Assembly: GCA_964059195.1 (NCBI GenBank)
Contig: CAXKWD010000005.1
Span: 140,083,686-140,147,685, forward strand
Length of the DNA: 64,000 nt
Origin: Ectobius pallidus
Taxonomy: Eukaryota > Arthropoda > Insecta > Blattodea > Ectobiidae
Reading direction: 5' to 3'
This document shows positions 30,481-43,398 of this stretch, piece after piece. The notes beneath the pieces are model-generated. The model saw only the letters and a list, made by a program, of their open reading frames with translations, did not search any database and had not been told where the DNA came from. Within the stretch, counting starts at the first letter, position 1. The number at the start of each line of letters is the position of its first letter. The translations under genes and the position numbers were made by a program.

Positions 30481-32989
30481 TACGTACATTAACAATTAAC
30501 ATTTCCAAATTTTTGTCATGGATATCAGTTAGTCTATGTAAAACAAGTGCACATAGGTGCAGTAAAATAAAAGTGATAAAAACAAAATTCCATATAAATG
30601 TAAATGTAATGTAAGTATGACGTTAAACGCTTGTGATTAGTTGAAATTCCACACATTCTTATGGTAAATTGGTCACTAATTCATGAGCTAAATAGTAACA
30701 GTAAAATCAGGACATCAGATCACAGCAATCTATAATAATAAGAGGAAGTGTTTGCCTTTCTGTCTGAGTGTCTATGCGCGATACCCAGTGAAATCTATTG
30801 CATACAGAGATCTGGAATTTTAAACATAGATGGACTGAATGTTTGAAGCCGGATTTTTAATTTTCACTTTTGTTCGCAAGTTATGAGTAAAAAACTGACA
30901 GAAAACATAGATTTTTAGCACTATCGAAGCATCAGTTTTCAGTAATACATTTCATTTGTCAAATCAATTGCAGGTAGCTTTGCTGTTTTTTTGTCAGAAC
31001 TTGGAAATAAATGCATCACACTTATTTCAATATATCACATAGCATTATAGATCGCTTCGATTCTGTCGGTCTCCTTAATTGCAGTACCTAAGCTGTGCTG
31101 TCTTAGATCTTTGGTGAAGGAGGCTGTGGGTTCAAGTGTTTGTGTGTAATAAGGATTCAATTCATTTGTTTGTAATGTCAAGGCATGAAGACATCTGAAA
31201 TTTTCAACATAGATGGAAGAGCGATAATGAATGTAGGCCTAAATCGGTAAACATTGATCCATTTGGACGGAACTCACTATGAAGGGGTTTTCTGGGCCAG
31301 GAAACTCGAATCTGAGGTCGTTTTTCCCACCTATTCGTGAAATGCACTTCAAAGCCCTTTTAAATATAATTTTTTAAATTATTTTATTCTTAATTTTTTA
31401 ATTGTGGGTGAAGCTGCAGGCCTCTGCTAATCCCATATAAATGTAATGTAAGTTTATTGTCACAAAGTTTGTTTATATTCCTAAGTTTAAGAAGGTAAAC
31501 TAGGAACTCATCATTTTGAACTTACTTGTTAAAAGTTAAAACTAAGAAAACGCTAGCTTACAAAATAATGATGTTACTAGTACAAAATATATTACTAGTA
31601 AACATATAAAACAATAACAGTGAACGAAAAATATATGAAGTTAATGCTAAATTCCGATTACAAAAAAGGAAAGAAACTAACTTTAAATAGCCTGATCCTA
31701 GTAACTTAATATCTGTAAAGCTATTAATGAGCATGCTAGTAAATTGGTGGCATGAGCTGAATAGAAGGGAAGGGTAGGATTGTGGAATGATTCTTCCACA
31801 CTGTCCGTGTGTAGGCTAAGATGGAAAGGTAGAGTCAGACTGAAAAATTCAATGCCATAGCCGAGATTTGAACCAGGATCTTCGGCTCTCTGTGCTGCTG
31901 TTCTGCCAATTGAGCTATCATGGCAACATGCCGGTAAAAGATTAAATTCTCCAATTGACTCAAATATCATGGTAGGATAGTGATGTGCATACGCCATACG
32001 AACATGCTTCCATATAGTGTCAAAGTACAGCCAAGAAGCTTGCTTGCAGTTCAGACAGCACTTGGAAGAGTTTCAGTTTAAAAAGATTGTTCAATAGCAC
32101 CGTTGTCAAGAAAGCTGCCGTTAATTACATCACAGGTATTGTCTGATCAACAGAACCAATAGATTGGCTGCATGTACGACATCAAGCAATCCTGGAGAAC
32201 TTGCGAAGCATAGGTTACTGAGCGACCATATTGAACTGATTATTTTGCAAAATAAAATACTTGGAAAATAAAGAGTGTAAATAAAATAAAATCAGGTAAA
32301 CTGATTTAACAAAGTGCCAGAATGCTTTTGTTTAATCAGTTATGATATGCAGAAAAAAAGTTATTTTTGTAATCTATCTCCAAGTTAAGCTCCAGATCAA
32401 TTAATTAAGCAAGGAAGAACATAGGTCTAAAGTTTGATACTTAACCTTAATTCATACTCGTATAAGAAATTCTTAAAATATGTCAATATTTCACAAAATG
32501 CACCATGCAAAGAACTCTGCTTAATGTACGTAGGCCTAATTATTTCACAGTAATATACCTTCTGTATATAACAGTATTCATGTAGTACTCATTTCAACTT
32601 GAACGAAATAAACAAACATCTGACTGCATTGGAGTCAAGGCGCTCAATGATTAGCAAAGCAGCATTGTAGTGAAGTCATGATTTCCCATTTAAAAAGCAT
32701 GTCAGCCTTTAATAGTCGTTACTCCAGTACCAGCCAACCGATTTGGACCAAAATAAATAGGCTTCTTGCCATGGACATTATAAATGTTTATATCAAGTTT
32801 TATGAAAATCTGATAAAGCAGTTTTGAGTTATCACGCATGCAGATATATGGACGGATGAACAGATAGACGGACAGACATTTGCCCATCCTGCACACAACC
32901 TCATGCACTTAATTAAGAATAAAATAATTAGGCTTAAGACAAAACAGAGAAGTTAATAATTATCTGAATGAATGCAGTTACTTACATTA
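30481..32989. other. Intergenic DNA with a tRNA-like SINE relic at 31853-31925
   Basis: Minus strand 31925-31853 reads GCCATGATAGCTCAATTGG and GATCCTGGTTCAAATCTCGG, i.e. A-box and B-box sequences with a partial cloverleaf (6 of 7 acceptor pairs, serine-like AGA anticodon, no long variable arm). It is more likely a SINE head or pseudogene than a working tRNA. The segment 32730-32890 downstream of gene C resembles the widespread short repeat with ATACATGGACGGA-like motifs. No gene is seen. Confidence 0.5.
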
Positions 32990-35900
32990 TCAGTTGTAGT
33001 CATCGTAGTCTGGATCCTTGCACGCCGGGACTGGTGGACATGGGGCTTGTACACACTGAACCTGCTGCAAATAGCATGACTTTCCAGGTGGACAGGAGTG
33101 CACAGCACATGGACTCTGCTGAGCTGAATTGCAGCTATCAGAAACTAAAAACAGAAAGAATATTCTTTGAGGATCAGGAATACAGGGAAACAAAATACAG
33201 TATATTCTCAATTCAGCAGATGGATTAATCATTGTATGGATTATCTGCAGCTATTTGCATATCAGAAGAGCATATTTTAATAACATTTTTCGTTTCTCAT
33301 GTTCACAGATACGCATTAAGGCCAGCTGACAGATTGACTCATTGACAGACACATATACAGACATGTGTCTGAAAATTGTATTTTTAGATTCAAGAGGTGT
33401 TAATGCAGAAAACGTGAAATGTAATCTCATTTCAATTCAATTCTTTATTCACCATAGGGATACATGATCCATGGCTTCGTCATAATAACAAAATTTACAT
33501 TCTAAGATTAATTAAATACACTTTTCTATTATATCCAACAAGAAGAATACAAAGAGTTAAAAGAAATATTTACATATATCAGCTATTTCTATGGAGAGAC
33601 ACAAGAGGTGATGAAATCATTTGTATCAAGAAACAAATGTTTTAAGAGCATTAATTTAATTTTTTTCTTGAAAATATTGGTAATTAAATTTAGTAGAGAT
33701 GGAGGTAATTTATTGTACATAGGGATGCCCATGTGAGAATGTGAGAGATGTTGAGTAAGCTTTTTGTGATTCTATGACAATTTGTATGGAGGTCATTGGA
33801 TGTTCTTGTATTATAACTATGAAGGTCTAACTTTTTTAAAAAATCTCAGGGTTGAACCTGTACCAAGTGATCAAAAATGTTTCTGATTCTAAATTTTAAT
33901 TATAGGCAAGTAAGCATTGTAAGTGTTTTCTAAATTCTGAAAAGAATTATGTATTTCCATGAATACTTAATGCACTTGTGCATAGCCAAAACATTTTAGC
34001 TCTAAAATTTTGTTGAATGTTAGGATAATTCTTGAGCTGAAATTCAAGTAACCTGTGAATCCTTTTCACAATGTTTTGCTAGCAAACATGTAGTAATTGT
34101 GGATAAGCAGGGTGAAATTCCATCCATACTAAAGTTAACAGCAAAAGAAATACTGTATGTACTTTAATCTAATGTCCACCTTGATTGACCACTTCTAACA
34201 TTTAAATTGGGGTGTGCATTAGATTCGACAGCACATTACATTCGAGTGCAAATCCATTCCACTAGTGATCGCTTACTTAACAATGCATTGCTGTAATTCT
34301 CTGCTTCATTACATTTATTGTTGGCCTATTACTGGTACACATAAAAGCTGGTTAAAATTAACGTAATATTTTGACACTCAAGCTTAACACCAAGGTTGTT
34401 CAAAGGCAGCAGGATTCAATGAGAAGGTATCTATTGTCCCGCATTCCCTTCCACTATCCACCTTAAACCATTATATCAACCCTTATCCATTGGCATTCCA
34501 TTGGAATAATAAGATAAAATACTAAATAAAATATCCAATGTTGATGTTCTTTGCATTCGCCAACAAAATTTTTATGATTTAAAGTTTCAAAATCGGGGTG
34601 CACATTAGATTAGAGTAAATATGGTACTCATCTAATTAATTGCCCAGTTCTTGAATAACTTTCAACTATGAAAGTACAGTATTCAGTGGTAAATCCCATT
34701 TCAGTTGGACAAATTGGGCTAAATGAGCACTTTCAGATGTCAAATAAATTGGTTTATTACTGTAAAGAGAAATGACATACAATGGCATAAAACCAATAGA
34801 ACTGATATCCAATAACAATAACAGTGGGTCATTTGATAAAACCATGGTTCCCACACAGTGACTGAATGATTATATTATGAATGACAAAAACAAAAGTACC
34901 CAATAGTATATTGCGATACAAGTGCCGTAACCGGTGCATACGGATCGAGGAAAGAGTTTCAATTTCAGAGATCCATTATGCGCTTACGGCACGAGTATTG
35001 CATGCTATTTTTTTCACGATGATTATTTATATCAATTTAATTATATTAATTGAGATATTACCTGAAAATATTATGCATACACAATACTGAAGATAGTTGT
35101 TTATTTCAGAAAGTGATTTGCATGTGTTTGTTGTTATGGGAATTGAATATTTGTCCTGTTAAAGTCGCCACAAACTGGGGGCCTTTGTCCATAAAGGCTT
35201 GTATTATGATTTTACTTACGGCACAGTGTGCTTTTTGTAATTTTTACCACACAGAAATTTGTTTTGTTTCCATAGCAACAAGATGGCGTGTGGGAATGTC
35301 AAGTTACGATCCACAGCAACAATATTCGTAAGTACCACTAATTAGTTACGTCGTGCAAAAAAAATATTTGATCACACAGTAGTACCTATGGTACAGGTAG
35401 AGAATAGAAAGTAAAAAAGAAGAGATGGTTTAAGAGTATGGTACTTACATTTGACACACTTTTCTTCTACACAGCATCCACTGCAGCATTCTGTCTTGTG
35501 TACACACTGAAAAATAAAATAAGGATCAGGTCAACCCATACAACTTGTAATGAACAGTGAAGGTATAGTCATGTTTATAATTACATCTTCTACAGTGTGT
35601 TTCACATAAGAGTTTGCATTCTATAACATTTCATCTGCAACTTGGGAAAAATGACAGCACTTTGTGCAAAATGGCTGTCTTCTGCTTTTCTTGACCTACT
35701 ATATACAGTACATGATAATCTGCGGCGTTCATCACCCTGAATTTGCCTCGGAAGCAACTATCGGCAATCACCGTCGACCCGGCGCTCATCGCCGGCATTC
35801 ACCATCGTAGACAAACTGGGTGCATTGATTCACATGGAGAGCAACAGGCAGTGATTGCTGGCGATGAACGCCATAGACAAACCATAGCTTAACTTCATTC

Positions 35901-36433
35901 AAAATAGATTTTTTTGCTTATCTATTGTAATAATGACTATACTGGTATTCATTGGCAAATATGCAATTGTCACTTTATAATACAGGTTTTTACTAAAATA
36001 AAGTAAAAACAAATAATATGATACAAAGTAAAAAGATTTAGCTACTGTAAAAATTCTTCACTTTTTGTTTAACATGTTGTAAAAAATCCCAATACACTCT
36101 ACCTTGTAAATTTGCAGAACACTAATTTAGCCTGTCCTTCAAAAATATATGTAATAAAACTAAACTTTAAACCACCTACTTGTGAGGGGTAACATTGTTT
36201 AAAAACATCAAGATTTCTCGAAACTATGTCCTTGTGCCTTACGCCCTTATGGAACTAGGCCCTTCTTTATTAAAGTGCATGGAATCTAGAAAACTGTGCA
36301 GTGCTGCTTACAATTTCATACTTACAGTATGCAAGTCTTTGATGCATTCAACATTTGAGTCGGCATCAGTGAATTTCATAACAGCCAGTACAATAACTGC
36401 TACAGCAACCAAAAACCTTGTCATGAAAGCCAT
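32990..36433 (-). CDS. Gene C: secreted two-part cysteine-rich protein (3 exons)
   Basis: Exon 1 is 36433-36326 (108 nt, donor CATACT|GTAAGT, phase 0), exon 2 is 35506-35449 (58 nt, CAG| to AAAT|GTAAGT, phase 1) and exon 3 is 33144-32990 (155 nt, acceptor CTTTCTGTTTTTAG), giving 106 residues. Residues 1-24 form a signal peptide (MAFMTRFLVAVAVIVLAV core, cleavage near TDA|DS). Residues 30-62 hold a first cysteine-rich region with a CC-x2-CC cluster (TECCSGCCVEEKC). The C-terminal module has C-x4-C-x5-C-x6-C-x4-C-x5-C spacing (CAVHSC, PPGKSC, YLQQVQC, VQAPC, PPVPAC), as in gene A. The end is acidic (DPDYDDYN). A TTTTTGCTTTTCAG acceptor lies one base before the ATG, so a 5' UTR intron is likely. 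All phases agree. Biochemical role unknown. Confidence 0.82.
33145..35448. other. Intron 2 of gene C
   Basis: A 2.3-kb AT-rich intron. A plus-strand open frame at 35050-35331 followed by a GTAAGT has no domain and is probably not a gene. No mobile element end is recognised. Confidence 0.45.
35507..36325. other. Intron 1 of gene C
   Basis: An 819-bp intron. A stretch at 35720-35890 contains scattered GGCGATGAACGCC-like inverted motifs (CGGCGTTCATC and GATGAACGCC), apparently a small foldback repeat. Confidence 0.5.
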
Positions 36434-36490
36434 CCTGAAAAGCAAAAACTATTGTTAATTTATTTGCTCAAAATGTGACCATAATGTTTT

Positions 36491-37137
36491 TAGGTAGATT
36501 TCGAAGAAAAATCTACCTATTGCAATCGATACCATGTCATGACTTTCGAAAAATTATTTCATATCTTTACGTTTCATGCCTCCCTAAGTACGAAACCACC
36601 GCCTGTTCAAAAAAAGAATTTGTGATATATGTGATATACCTTTACACGCTAGCGGCCGTAATTTTGAAGATATTTGAACCAAATTTTATTGTTATTTCTA
36701 GGCCCAATAGTTCGGACAAGTTCGTTAATGAGTAAAATTGGCCCAAGGGGGGGGAGGTCGAAGGAGAAGGTTGACATTTTGACAAATTTATACTTCGGCC
36801 CCTATGAAGTATAGAGGGAAACTTTGTTTGAATAAATTAGGGTACTCCCTATGGAGTTCATAGTGACACCAACGATTCGGGGGTTTTGGGGGTTACGAGT
36901 GGGGGTGGGAGGTTGGGGGAATGGAAATTAGAAATTTTTGAAACCTTGTCTTGTGGGATATCATTGAAAAGCTCTTGATGAGTACTTTACAAATCAATAA
37001 CTAGTTTCTCGATAGTTCTCATATAAGGGTCTTTACTCTTTTTTGCAGTTATTACGGGTTGGTCATGCCAAAGCTAAAGAAGAAGAGTGCTGCGCAGTGA
37101 CAATAAATTAAACCAAAAGCACTTCGAAATCTACCTC
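36491..37137. mobile_element. MITE 58 bp upstream of the gene C start codon
   Basis: The left end AGGTAGATTTCGAAG (36492) and the right end CTTCGAAATCTACCT (37122-37136) are perfect inverted copies, flanked by T/A-rich sequence. The left end also carries a mini-palindrome (AGGTAGATTTCGAAGAAAAA, then ATCTACCT). It is 645 bp with G-rich inner segments and no transposase. Its position puts it in the promoter or 5' UTR intron of gene C. Confidence 0.75.
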
Positions 37138-37418
37138 AGCCTGCAGGCCTGCCTAAAGGGATTTTTTATTTCTCCATATGCCTACCACAACATGCCAAGT
37201 TTCATGTCATTGGACCACGTGCTTCAAAAGTAGCTAGTAGCTCTCCTGCTCACGCAATGAACACTTCACCATAAACAAGTCTAAATATAACTTGTTTGGG
37301 ACTGAAGATGATGCAAAACCAGGCATCGAAATGCATCTCCATGTAAAATACATTGATATTGTGTAATGACTGCTGACAGAAGAATCCTAGAAAATCCACA
37401 CTACGAATCTACATATAT

Positions 37419-37740
37419 ACCGTACCATTGTGTTATCAACTCATAAAAAACAGTGTACACATAGTTAAGATAAATGAAAAAACATTTTTATTTTTATTAA
37501 TGAGAATGATAATGGAAGAATAGACTCTTGTACTTTTTTAAACTATTGACGATACCGTACCCTTGTGTTATCAACTCATAAAAAACAGTGTACACATAGT
37601 TAAGATAAATGAAAAAACATTTTTATTAATGAGAATGATAACGGAAGAATAGACTCTTGTACATTTTTTAACTATTGACGATAATTTTAATATCATAAAA
37701 AACAGTGTACATATTATATAATTGTACATTTTTAACCACT
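37419..37740. repeat. Tandem repeat, 135-bp unit, 2.4 copies
   Basis: The unit starting ACCGTACC(A/C)TTGTGTTATC occurs at 37419 and 37554 with about 95% identity; the second copy lacks a few bases in a T/A run. A diverged partial third copy (ATAAAAAACAGTGTACA) begins near 37695. Confidence 0.9.
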
Positions 37741-39268
37741 GGCAATACACCTGATTAATTTTAATATTGTGACTGTTGGTAGAAGAATACTTTTGTACAT
37801 AGATTTTAACCTGACGTTTCTTCTTCAACATATGCTTAATAGATTTTATTGTGTATTTATTATAATAAAATAAAATAAACAGGTACAAAAAACTGTCTAG
37901 AAATTCTCCGTCAGCACCCTATTATTGCAATATCAATATAAAATACTAGTGCTTGAAGGTGGAAAATAATTCATAATTAAAAACGTATTATCAGCACTAG
38001 AGGCACAAAATGAAATTTATCAATAGGCTATTATTTTTACTTCCTCTGCCCGTACCATAGGTAGAGAAGTATTGTTTTCAACCCCCAAATTCGAAGTTGA
38101 GTTTTTAACATATATACACGTTTCAAGGCACCCTGAATCCAAAAATAATATTTTTGGAAACGTGTATGCGTGTCTGTGTGTGTCTGTCTGTGTGGATGTC
38201 TGTGAACAGGCTAGTTCCAAAACGGAAAATCGTATGAAAACAGAATTTTGTAGAGTCAGGTACCTTCTGAAGATGTGAGGCGACGATTGGCGACAATATT
38301 AAGCACTTCTTTCGGGCTTGTAGGCCGTGGTCTATTTGACATTTTTGACATTTTTTTTATTTTTTTTTTATGGTATAAGCAATCCATGTACAAAATTTAG
38401 AGAAAATCGTTAGAGCCGTTTTCGAGAAAATTTCTAAAACGAAAATTTCTAAATGTAAAGTCCCCTTAAAAATAAGAGAAACTTGTCGCCAATCTATAAA
38501 ACACTGTAGGCTTTCACGGCCGGAGTTGTAAGTTACCCACTGTTTGTAGAAACACTGTCTTGCTAACTTTTATTTGGGCAGAGGAAGTTATGTGACTTTC
38601 ACATAAGATTTTTTAAATGTAAATTGTAGTAAACCTAAGATGAGGTCATTCCTAACCACCGTGTGACATCCCAATAAATGTCTAACCCAAAAATAAAGTT
38701 CCTTTCTTTATACGTTTTTTTCTTTCTCTCTCGAGCTATGTTGTGCACAGACATACATACATACAGACAAGTTCCTGAAAATAGAATTTTTGGATTCAGG
38801 AGATGTCAGAACATGTATTTATGCTGAAAATTCGACATCGAATTTCAGGGTCGAATTCATTATTTCCTGTACCTATATAGTAGGACTACCTATGAGAAAT
38901 CGCGTTTACGAACTCAAAATGTTATTCACTTAAACAGGTGAAGATTGAGCCCCGCATGATCTACAATGATATAGCCTAGTGTCAATACACCTCTATGAAT
39001 CATACTTTGCCCATATGCAGGATAATAATACGAAGAATCCATATGGTACGGCCTTCAATAGATTGAGTTAATGGGCATTAGTCAGCGAAGGCAAGTTCTA
39101 TTCCTTAAAGTCCGTTTAGCATGTGTTAGGTAGGTGTCAAGTTTCATGACGAAGTGGACAGTGGCGTAACTGAAGGCCCCGCTGACCTCTCAATGAGGGA
39201 GAGCCCCGAGATGCTAGGAGGCCCAAAGTGAAAACCGGAGAAAAAATAAATGTAAATATGTTATCATT
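37741..39268. other. Unassigned DNA with short dispersed repeats
   Basis: Contains a common repeat with AAAATCGTTAGAGCCGTTTT near 38405-38424 and a (TG/TC)n-rich tract near 38165-38200. GTGGCGTAACTG at 39161 resembles a hAT-type terminus without a visible partner. No gene is supported. Confidence 0.4.
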
Positions 39269-39910
39269 AGGGTTCGGATGTTTATGACATGTCATATTTT
39301 TATCCTGACCTCCATTCTCGCCGTAAACACAAATTAAACATGAATTGCACATTTATTATCCTAATCGGACTATTTTTATTTTGCATATAAAGTCATATTT
39401 TTGTCATTTTCATGGTCTTGGTCATATTTCGGTCATATTTGTAATTTAACATCATATTTCAGTTATAAATTCTGTGAAAGAGCACAATTATGCAGTATGT
39501 GCACTAAATTTCCGGTTTAATTTTTTTTTTCCAAGAAGAAGTGTCACGAATATTTTGGTTTTAGTGGTTTTTACTATAACTGAAATGTGAAGGGACAATA
39601 ACAAGTAACAGCATAATTACTTCTTCCTCCTTGCTGTTAACAACTTCAATAGACATATTTTAAAAATATTTTCAGTTCACATTTGCAATGGTATCTGGGA
39701 ACATTAACAGATTGGAAGTTCTTTACAAGTAGATCTATAAATCACCTGTATAATTGTTAAAAAGATTGAATTAATGTGATGTAATAATTTAGTGTCATTA
39801 AAAGTTTTAAATTTGAACATTTAATTTTAGAAAATGCGTTCCTTCATGAGGTCATATTTAGGATTTTGGGTCAGATTTAGTCAGTTTAACGTCATATTTG
39901 CAGTCATATT
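39269..39910. mobile_element. 660-bp MITE with GGGTTCGGATGTTTATGAC end, copy 2 (right-truncated)
   Basis: It starts TTAGGGTTCGGATGTTTATG, as expected for the consensus of the element at 9719-10377, and aligns with it until about GCAGTCATATTT. The last about 50 bp, including the right terminus, are missing. Confidence 0.8.
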
Positions 39911-40403
39911 TGATGAGCTGGAAGGTTTAACTTGCCACAAAAATGAACAGCCAAAATTTAATTTTAAGTTATATTATATTTTGTCCATTTTCAAGATTTG
40001 GACGTTACCACCTTTAATGACGCAATGAAAGACCTTGGCAGAAAACTCGAACTTAACCCTAGCGGGATTTGAACCCAAACCCACCGTACTCGACGATCAC
40101 AATAAATTAACATCGCCTGAACCGCGTAAGCTGAATCAATACTGCGTCATCGCTTGACAGAGGAAATTAAATTAGTAACTTTATGACAAGTTACGAAATA
40201 GTCTGTCCAAGTCGCAATTAAGAGTACAAGTAACGCATAAAGTGCGGGTTATCCGAGCTGTGGGTGAGGTAAAATTGCCGAGCAATAAACTGATAACAAT
40301 GGAATTCACTTAACAACGTCACATCTTGTGAAAAGGTTGCGATGTTGGAAAGGGACTGAAGACTCAAGTTAATCGTGACATGTACCACGCATAGTTTTGC
40401 CAA
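39911..40403. other. Unassigned DNA with SINE-like B box
   Basis: At 40060-40078 the minus strand reads GGGTTCAAATCCCGCTAGG, a B-box-like sequence of a tRNA-derived repeat. Confidence 0.4.
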
Positions 40404-40820
40404 CTATCCCGTATTTACAGCGAAATCCCGTATTTTAACTTAATTTGGTGGATATATCCCGAATTTCCAGAATTCCCGCATTCTTTTAAATTTGTTTTGG
40501 TATGATAATTTCATAATGGTCATAGTCTGTTGTAATTAGGCCAAGTTCGATGCTCTTTGTCACTTTCTTCTTTTCCACTCCCCTCAGTTGCCTGAATCAA
40601 ATTTATAAACAGGAAGCATTTTTAATTAATGAACAACAAATGGACTAACACTCGAAACAAGAGCCGTGTAGATGTGATAAAAGAAGAGCTTCAGTTTACT
40701 GTAAATGTTGATTATAGTTGTAAAGAATGTTTCACTTTCATAAAAATTGACCAAGGTACCGTATACAGAAAGAGGCACGATCTGTTGTCAAATACCATCA
40801 AGCCAGCAAAAATGTAAAAG
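40404..40820. repeat. Dispersed repeat pair member 1 (partner at 57320-57720)
   Basis: Shares TATCCCGTATTT-like motifs, GGTAYGATAWTTTCATAATG, a pyrimidine-rich TTTGTCACTTYCTTC block and coding-like ends (QEFTVN or LQFTVN, near 40690 and 57690) with the later copy. The shared open ends suggest the start of an unknown transposase or host-derived gene, but both copies are broken. Confidence 0.6.
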
Positions 40821-42583
40821 ATAAAAACCGTAAGAAACCCAGAGGGTTCCAGGACGTTGAGGTTCCCAGATATTAGACATTCGGGACGTGAAGATGGTAA
40901 GGTTGTCAGCCTTACGAAACGGCCGCCTTTACCCCCAGGATTGCTCCTAGTACTCATTTCTGTTAGAGGCTGAATCGACCCACTAGTAAATAATTTTAAT
41001 AGTTAATTAATGTTACGTTTCAGTTTACTTCCATTACACAGTTATACAATTAGTCGCAAGAATAATTGTTTATACAACGAATAAAATATGACAGAATCGA
41101 AGAATGCGATGAGACAAGGACAATAAAGAAGATACTAAAAAGAGATAACAGATTCTTCCTGGAAATGCAAGGAATTGCAAGTACAAACCTACAGGAGTCA
41201 TCCAAAAATAGCCCTGAAATATGGTTCCACTGTGTTTATACTCATTTTAGCTGCGAGGCCATATCAAGAGTCCGGGATGCGTATCATCTATACAGTAGGG
41301 TAGGCCATGGAACTATTGATTGTCAATTGTTTCAACTATTGGTGTACTTTAATGAAGTAAATTCCAACTTATATTAATTTAAATGGATATGATACAAAAT
41401 GAAATAGTGAGAATGATTCATGGTATGAAATATCCAATTCGGCATTTACCTTTAAGAATGGAAAACCATGAAAAAACCCATGTCAAATTGGCCGGCCACG
41501 GGATTTGAACCTGAGACCTCCCGAATGCAAGTCCAAGACTTTTTGTGTTGCTTTCGTACGTTTCATAATATATTTTCAGACCGAGGGATCAATAACTTAT
41601 AGTCAGCCACTAAATCAGTGCTGGAATAACCATATAAAAAGAAGATTTAGTAGCCGAATTTATCATTCAAATTATTAAATTTATATCCATTTTCAAAATT
41701 TAATGAGAAACGAATAAGTTCTCTTCATTCATTATGATGAACTTTATAAAATAATTTTAGAAGACAATATGTAGACACTGCCTTTCATATATTTTTACCA
41801 TTAATGGTCACAAACTGCTCAGCTAAACATTGATTTTCTTGGTTGAAATGTATTAAAAATCTCCTCAGAACGCGTCTGCAGTAAGGCAGGCTAGATGCCT
41901 TATATCTACAAGATTTTGTAAGGAAAAAAGTAAGAGAAAATCAAGGCATAAATACAATGGAAGCATACCGAAACAGATATTTTTCTTCTTTCTGTAAGTT
42001 AAAATTTTATGGTTTATTATTGCTGTAATATTTTCAATTACAAGTATAAGGGGGGCACAAAAAGTTAGTGCTTAGACCATCTAAGGGTCTTAATCCGGCC
42101 CTGCATTGAATCAAGAATTTGGTCATGTTGCATAAAGCAAGCGATAAATAATGTTATCTTCAGGTGCCATGAATGAGTATAGGCCTAAATGTCACAAAGG
42201 TACATTGACCTTCCAACAGATGGATTACTTTTGTGGATCAAGCTACGTATAGCGAAAGCTGTCCCAAGATATCGCAAAGAACTAGTTTTTCATGAGGAAA
42301 TAACAAGAGTACATATTTAAGAAAGCATGTGAAATTGATATTAATAACATACTATGGAAACTGGGGCTCGCTCGGCCTCCTTGACCTCTAAAGAGATGAG
42401 TGCGAAGTGGTTACGCACTTGTACGCCAGAGCAAGGCCACTTGATAATTTAATTACCATGCTTGTCACATCACCTAGGTAACAGAAGCAGAATGTCCTAA
42501 CAGTTCCTCCTCAGTGCATACACGTGACACTATAGAAGAAGTCGTGAAGATTTCTGGAACACGGCATGGTTGGCTGACCAGAT
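40821..42583. other. Unassigned DNA
   Basis: The open frame 41066-41377 has no recognisable domain. CGGCCACGGGATTTGAACC at 41492-41510 is another B-box-like SINE relic. No gene is supported. Confidence 0.35.
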
Positions 42584-43398
42584 CCGTAGCCAGGGTCGAG
42601 TTTCCGAGGGGGGCAAATCAAATTTCAGAGGGGGGGGCATCTAAAGTAAAAAGATAATCACTCCACCAGATAAATACAAATTACAGACACTGGAATTAAG
42701 ATATTGAAATTCACAACAAATTATCTAGTAAAAGAAGTGAGGAAGGAATTACCAGTGAAAATTAAGTCAATGGTCTTTGTTATAGCTCAAAAGCACAAGT
42801 TCCGTCTTCCTTCCAAGTGACAATTAAAATCACATTTGGCCGTAATACGAATGTTAAATGTGAAGAACATCTTTCTACCTCTAATGCATATTTCTGTGGC
42901 AGTACTAATTGAAATAGTCATTGTCGCATCAACTAAAAGCTGAAACCCTGGACATGACCATCCATACAATTTCAATGTTTTGCAGACTGCAGTTAAAGAT
43001 TGTCTGTTTGAGATTGAGAGAATGCTATTTGTGACCAACTAGAGCTCAGCTCCAATATTTTCCAACTGCCTCCGGAATTCACTGTCTTCTTTTAGTATAT
43101 CCAACATCAGGGTTTAAATTATCTTCAGTCGGATATGAAGTGTTTGTTCACTGACAAGGTAACTGAACATCTCTGTATCTCTGATCATACTGTAGTTATC
43201 GTCGCGTCGTAGTAGGCCTATACCTCAGAAAACAATATCACAAATAAAAGCTGATGTTCTGTGCATTTAAAAAGCTATTTGAGGAAAATGTCAGAAGTGC
43301 TCCTTGAATAGTTTTGTTATGATTTTAAATGCTAAAAATCTAGAGGGGGAAGAAAAATGTTGGGGGCAGCGCCCCCTCTAGACTACCCCTGGCTACGG
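42584..43398. mobile_element. MITE with CCGTAGCCAGG ends, copy 1 (no insert)
   Basis: The ends CCGTAGCCAGGG and CCCTGGCTACGG form a perfect inverted repeat with G-rich left and C-rich right subterminal parts (GAGGGGGGC and GCCCCCTCTAG). It aligns with 44270-45141 through long blocks (GTTTGAGATTGAGAGAATG; CTCAGCTCCAA or TTCAGCTCCAA). Confidence 0.8.

Noticed and set aside
31853..31925. Candidate tRNA gene
   Set aside because: Serine-like anticodon without long variable arm, mispaired anticodon and T stems; similar sequences occur as SINE heads.
35050..35337. Plus-strand open frame ending near GTAAGT inside intron 2 of gene C
   Set aside because: No signal peptide, no domain and no acceptor partner; CCATAGCAACAAGATGGCG resembles repeat sequence.
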